A stretch of DNA of 17,460 nt from positions 1-17,460 of the forward strand of contig JALVEA010000030.1 in the NCBI GenBank assembly GCA_027008665.1. Reading direction: 5' to 3'. The notes beneath the pieces are model-generated. The model searched no databases. It saw only the letters and a program-made list of their open reading frames with translations, and was not told where the DNA came from. This DNA is from Thiotrichaceae bacterium (GTDB lineage Bacteria > Pseudomonadota > Gammaproteobacteria > Thiotrichales > Thiotrichaceae). Each line of letters opens with the position of its first letter. Within the stretch, counting starts at the first letter, position 1. Positions 13,878 through 17,460 of this stretch are shown in pieces. The translations under genes were made by a program, and so were the position numbers.

Positions 13878-14069
13878 TTAATCAGGAAAAAACTCTGTTT
13901 TTAACTCATTAACCGAGCTTTTAAAGGTTGCGTAAGATTCTGTTGCAACATCTCGCATAGTGGTATTAGATGTTTTTGATATCGGTTTATCCAATGTGCT
14001 ACAAGCGGTGATAAATAATAGGGATAGAAAAATAAGATTCTGTGCTAATTTGCTGATATTTTGATTCAT
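13878..14069 (-). CDS. Small lipoprotein (63 aa)
   Basis: This short protein has a textbook lipoprotein signal: N-terminal polar segment, hydrophobic LIFLSLLFI (12-20) and a lipobox ITAC with Cys23 as the acylated residue. The mature part is only about 41 residues (CSTLDKPISKTSN... ending KTEFFPD), polar and probably helical (about 45-60, with ATFKSSVNELKTEF). Residue Ser24 at mature position 2 suggests outer-membrane sorting by the usual Lol rule. The Shine-Dalgarno signal is weak (GAG close to the ATG, AAGAG further up). It has its own gaps on both sides (140 and 302 nt), so it is probably monocistronic. No family is recognised. A chance frame cannot be excluded, but the lipobox makes a real gene more likely. 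Confidence 0.6.
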   Translation of the reverse strand: MNQNISKLAQNLIFLSLLFITACSTLDKPISKTSNTTMRDVATESYATFKSSVNELKTEFFPD

Positions 14070-14209
14070 ACTCGGGGCTCTTTAAACTTCAAATTTTAAT
14101 GTGACTAAAATAGAGGATCTTAAAATCTATCTATAAAAATTTGCTTTTTATCAAAAATGAAATTTTCAATGAAGAAATATAGTTAAATAATAATTAATCC
14201 ACTTAAAAG

Positions 14210-15244
14210 CTAGGAAATTCTGCGTATTTTGAAAACACCTAATTCTCTTAACACAACGGTTGCAAAACTTCCTGTGGGTAGGGAAAAATTTAAAAACAGC
14301 TTATCACCTTTAAAATTGTATTCAAATTCATTAACAATTAAACGCAAGGAGCGACGTTCTTGTTTTAATCCGTATTTGATCAAACCATTAGCTAAGTGTT
14401 TAAAATTATTAGCTATATTTTGTTCTAGTATTGCAATATCCCCTGTTGTCAATAACGCTCCTTCACCCCATAGCGCTCCTGTGGGGTGAATATCTCCTTG
14501 CTGAGTTCTTGCTTCTAAATTGGAATCACCATCATCTGCAAAACAGGATTGACTGCCATTGAGCATAAAAACATCACCTGTTTGGGCTTGATTCCAGCTT
14601 CTTTGTTGTATTCGTTGGGAGAGAATATGATTAAAAATCCATGAACGGGCAGCGGATAGAAAGAGACTTCTTTTGGTGCGTGATTTAAGTTTAAACCCTG
14701 TATGAAACCAGTTTTCTGCACTTTTTATATTATATAAATCATGTCCAAAGCGTTGTTCACCATAATAATTCGGAACGCCATTTGTTTTGATTGTTTCACA
14801 TAGTTTTTTAGCTTGTTCAATATCACCTGTCAGGTTGCGAATAATCAAAGAAAAATGATTACCTTTAGATGCGCCTCGACGTAGTTTCCTATCATGACGT
14901 GTTTGTTGTAATACTTTAATACTTGCGGGAAGTTGTGGTTGCCAATCGGGAGCTTCTCTGCCTGGCATCTGTACACTAAACCATTGTGTTGTGACTGCAT
15001 TGCGATCTTTCATTCCTGCATAGCTAACATCCCTTTTTCGTACCTTGGCTATTTTAGCTAATAAACCTGCTACCCAGTCTGTGTTTTCACCTATTTTTTG
15101 TATTTGTAAAAAAACATGCTCACCTGTGGTCGAAGGGGTAAAGGAAGCTATTTCATCAACTTTAAAATCATTAGGGGTGGTTTTAATAATGCCGCTCAAT
15201 AAAGCATCTGTTTTGTGACTAAGGGCTTTGTTAAAGCGGTTCAT
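14210..15244 (-). CDS. truD: tRNA pseudouridine(13) synthase TruD
   Basis: TruD converts uridine 13 of certain tRNAs, notably tRNA-Glu, to pseudouridine in the cytoplasm. The 344-residue protein has the expected N-terminal IIKTTPNDFKVDEI (19-32) and the catalytic loop GMKDRNAVTTQWFSV with Asp80, the same position as in E. coli TruD. The family motif VPNYYGEQRFGHD follows. The insertion domain and C-terminal SLRLIVNEFEYNF strand region are intact, and the length matches the family. Its ATG overlaps the tsaB stop by 4 nt (ATGA), so translation is coupled. It closes the yoaA-tsaB-truD operon. The neighbouring tsaB also acts on tRNA. Confidence 0.96.
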   Translation of the reverse strand: MNRFNKALSHKTDALLSGIIKTTPNDFKVDEIASFTPSTTGEHVFLQIQKIGENTDWVAGLLAKIAKVRKRDVSYAGMKDRNAVTTQWFSVQMPGREAPDWQPQLPASIKVLQQTRHDRKLRRGASKGNHFSLIIRNLTGDIEQAKKLCETIKTNGVPNYYGEQRFGHDLYNIKSAENWFHTGFKLKSRTKRSLFLSAARSWIFNHILSQRIQQRSWNQAQTGDVFMLNGSQSCFADDGDSNLEARTQQGDIHPTGALWGEGALLTTGDIAILEQNIANNFKHLANGLIKYGLKQERRSLRLIVNEFEYNFKGDKLFLNFSLPTGSFATVVLRELGVFKIRRIS

Positions 15245-15975
15245 ATTGCTACTTTTCTCTCTGCAACTGTTTGTGCTACTTTATCACGTAAATAGATAGG
15301 TTGCGCTTCTTCTATATTAACGGCTTTCCCTTGCTTCCAGTCTTCAATGGCTAATTTTGCAATAGACTCTGCTGAGGGGAGGATATTATTGATTTTTATG
15401 AATTTTTGATTAGTTTCAAGATCCAATTGTGGTGCGTATTCATCCCACCCACTGCCTGCAAGCGTCCAAACGGTTTTTTGATTGTCAGTTTTTAAGGCAG
15501 TAAGTAAATATTCTGGTTTGCTTACAGCTTCGGTACCTTGCAAGGTCATTAAACCTTTTTTTACTCTATATTTTCCCCAGTAGACTTCTCCCATACGTGC
15601 ATCAAGGGCGGCGAGACAATATTGAGCATTTTGTTGTTGTTGCATTTGTTGTGCTATGGCAGCCAGTGTTGAAATAGGTAAAAGTAATTTATCTGTAGAA
15701 AGTGCGATACCATGGGCGACACCGACGGCAATACGTACTCCTGTAAACGCGCCAGGGCCTCGACTAAAAGCGATGGCATCGACTTGATTTAATTTAATGT
15801 TTGCCTCTTCAAGTACCTCATCCATCATGTTTAAAATAAGTTTTGTATGCTCACGCGGTGCAATGCTAAAGCGCGTTATGATTTTACCGCCGATGGCTAA
15901 TGCGGCAGAACAGGCTTTTGTTGCTGTTTCTATGGCGAGAATAATAGGGGGGGTACTGGAATGCTCAGTCTTCAT
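15241..15975 (-). CDS. tsaB: tRNA threonylcarbamoyladenosine biosynthesis protein TsaB
   Basis: TsaB is the scaffold partner of TsaD and TsaE in making t6A at position 37 of ANN-decoding tRNAs. The 244-residue ASKHA-fold protein starts with ILAIETATKACSAAL (12-26) and carries PREHTKLIL and the family signature SRGPGAFTGVRIAVGVAHGIA (about 69-90). LDARMGEVYW (about 128-137) follows. The length is typical (E. coli about 231). It starts 2 nt after the helicase stop without its own clear ribosome site, suggesting translational coupling, and overlaps truD by 4 nt. The yoaA-tsaB order is also seen in E. coli (yoaA-yeaZ), supporting orthology. Confidence 0.96.
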   Translation of the reverse strand: MKTEHSSTPPIILAIETATKACSAALAIGGKIITRFSIAPREHTKLILNMMDEVLEEANIKLNQVDAIAFSRGPGAFTGVRIAVGVAHGIALSTDKLLLPISTLAAIAQQMQQQQNAQYCLAALDARMGEVYWGKYRVKKGLMTLQGTEAVSKPEYLLTALKTDNQKTVWTLAGSGWDEYAPQLDLETNQKFIKINNILPSAESIAKLAIEDWKQGKAVNIEEAQPIYLRDKVAQTVAERKVAI

Positions 15976-15977
15976 AT

Positions 15978-17460
15978 TTAAATTTTATGTGTTTTAAAGA
16001 AACGTTCTACATCTTCTTGTTTGCTAGTACGTGGAACGCGTGGAAGACTGGCAAGGAAGGTGCGTCCATAGGGTTTAGTACGCAGTCGTGGATCACAAAT
16101 CATTAAAACGCCTTTGTCTTCTTCATCACGAATCAAGCGTCCAGCACCTTGTTTAAGTGCAATTACCGCTTGTGGTAATTGATATTCTGCAAAAGGATTG
16201 CCTCCTGCTTCTCGAATCGCTTTAATGCGTGCTTCTAAAACAGGATCTCCCGGTGAGGCAAAGGGTAATTTATCAATAATGACACAACTTAAAGCGGCAC
16301 CGCGTACATCAACCCCTTCCCAAAAACTGCTAGTTCCCAATAAAACCGCATTGCCTAACTCACGAAATTTTTCGATCATATCTGCTTGTGATGATTCGCC
16401 TTGTACTAAAATAGGGTAATCTAATTCATCTTGGAGTAATTCTGCGGCTTCATTAAGGGCGCGATAACTGGTAAAAAGCATAAAGGTGCGCCCACCAGCT
16501 GCTTCTATCACGGGCAATGCAGCGTCAATTAATGATTCTATAAAATCATATTGTTGTGGCTCGGGCATATTAGGCGGTGCATAGAGTAGACCGTGATGCC
16601 AATAATCAAAAGGACTATCTAGCAATAATTCAGTAGGTCGTTCTAGTCCAATGCGTTGGGTGAAATGGGTAAAGGATTGTTGGACTGCTAATGTGGCAGA
16701 GGTCAATATCCATGCACATGAAACGGCTTCTAATTGCTTTTTAAAAGGTTCAGCGATATCTAATGGGGTTGAGATTAAAGAAAAAGACTGGGTAAATGTT
16801 TCGTACCATTGCACGGTGTTATCTTTGGGGTTATTGAGTTGGTCTAGTTTGGTTTTCATTATTGCTAGACGCTCAAAAAAGGAAGCTAGCTCTTTACTCC
16901 GTTTTGCCGCCTGCTCCATGATTTTCAGCAGTTCTATTATGATTTCATCAAGATGTTGTATTTCTTGTTGAATAGCGGGTTTGCTTCTAATTTTATACCA
17001 CGGTTCACGCAATCCTGGTTTATCCATTGCTAAACGAAGATCTGCGACGCATTTATCCAGTTTACGCAGACCGTCTCTTAAATCGGGCATATCAGACGCA
17101 TTAGCGAGACTTTCAGCTAAAATATCACGGGATAATTCTAATAATTGACGACTATTGAGTACGTCACTAAAAAAAGTAGAGGCAATCTCAGGTAATTGAT
17201 GCGCCTCATCAAGAATAATGGCATTAGCACTGGGTAATAATTCCCCAAAACCTTCTTCTTTTAATGCCATATCGGCAAAAAATAAATGATGATTCACTAC
17301 CACCAGATCCGCTTCTTGTGCTTTTTTACGTGCCTCGACCACAAAACAATCCAGATAGTCTTCGCATTCTTTACCAATACAGTTATCAGTGGTTGAAGTG
17401 ACAGAAGACCAAATTTCGGCATTGCGTGGTACAGAGTTTAACTCAGAAACATCACCTACT
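15978..17460 (-). CDS. yoaA: YoaA/DinG-family ATP-dependent DNA helicase, 5' end outside the window
   Basis: This is the C-terminal part (about 493 codons) of an XPD-like superfamily 2 iron-sulfur helicase. The frame stays open to the window edge, so the gene is truncated there. The GTG at 17342 is an internal valine codon, not the start. Upstream of it, C-x4-C-x5-C (CIGKEC to DYLDC, about 17348-17383) gives three of the four cluster cysteines. Then come NHHLFFAD, the DEAH box (DEAHQL), ILTSATL, LFTSYRAL, GTSSFWEGVDVRG and motif VI, QGAGRLIRDEEDKG. Walker A lies outside the window. In E. coli, YoaA works with the clamp-loader chi subunit HolC in replication-fork repair. The neighbouring tsaB favours YoaA over DinG. 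It heads the operon as far as visible. Confidence 0.92.
   Translation of the reverse strand, partial: VGDVSELNSVPRNAEIWSSVTSTTDNCIGKECEDYLDCFVVEARKKAQEADLVVVNHHLFFADMALKEEGFGELLPSANAIILDEAHQLPEIASTFFSDVLNSRQLLELSRDILAESLANASDMPDLRDGLRKLDKCVADLRLAMDKPGLREPWYKIRSKPAIQQEIQHLDEIIIELLKIMEQAAKRSKELASFFERLAIMKTKLDQLNNPKDNTVQWYETFTQSFSLISTPLDIAEPFKKQLEAVSCAWILTSATLAVQQSFTHFTQRIGLERPTELLLDSPFDYWHHGLLYAPPNMPEPQQYDFIESLIDAALPVIEAAGGRTFMLFTSYRALNEAAELLQDELDYPILVQGESSQADMIEKFRELGNAVLLGTSSFWEGVDVRGAALSCVIIDKLPFASPGDPVLEARIKAIREAGGNPFAEYQLPQAVIALKQGAGRLIRDEEDKGVLMICDPRLRTKPYGRTFLASLPRVPRTSKQEDVERFFKTHKI

Noticed and set aside
16651..16971. 106-codon plus-strand frame
   Set aside because: Antisense to the helicase gene, no recognisable domain.
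17340..17342. GTG as the start of the helicase gene
   Set aside because: The frame remains open to the window edge and encodes the Fe-S cysteines and family sequence upstream, so this is an internal Val codon of a truncated gene.

Overview
The window comes from an AT-rich gammaproteobacterium. CysG, TruD, TsaB and YoaA all read as clear gammaproteobacterial orthologues. A DsrS-like protein, a stand-alone TAXI binding protein and a diphosphate-type PEP carboxykinase point towards a sulfur-oxidising or methanotrophic lineage (Thiotrichales, Chromatiales or Methylococcales type). No rRNA or other marker fixes the order, so this placement is inference. No tRNA, rRNA, CRISPR array, insertion sequence or phage gene was recognised.

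Layout. Every gene except one lies on the minus strand. From the right: an operon of a 5'-truncated YoaA/DinG-type helicase, tsaB and truD, with a 2-nt gap and then a 4-nt overlap (17460-14210). Next is a 63-residue lipoprotein (14069-13878). Then comes a two-gene unit (13575-11773) of a membrane-anchored periplasmic helical-repeat protein and a TAXI-type solute-binding protein, both ending in the same cysteine motif. The only plus-strand gene is a large PPi-type phosphoenolpyruvate carboxykinase (8201-11668), with its own hairpins behind it. It is divergent from a secreted beta-propeller protein (7926-5803). A DUF4124 secreted protein follows (5630-5109). The left third is a tight cluster: dsrS-like, a 78-residue unknown, a 154-residue cysteine-containing unknown, cysG, an S24/LexA-fold protein without DNA-binding domain, and, after a possible terminator, a YheT-like hydrolase (5014-277).

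How the genes fit together. YoaA-TsaB-TruD is a housekeeping block for replication repair and tRNA modification. The left cluster puts siroheme synthesis (the cofactor of sulfite reductases, including DsrAB) beside a Dsr-associated protein and two small conserved-looking unknowns, which suggests a sulfur-metabolism link. The most novel-looking part is the TAXI/helical-repeat pair: no TRAP permease is adjacent, and both proteins end flush with a D-x-D-[IL]-x-C-S-x-[DK]-G-x-C-type tail, present once in one and twice in tandem in the other. This suggests a shared periplasmic binding, modification or sorting function.
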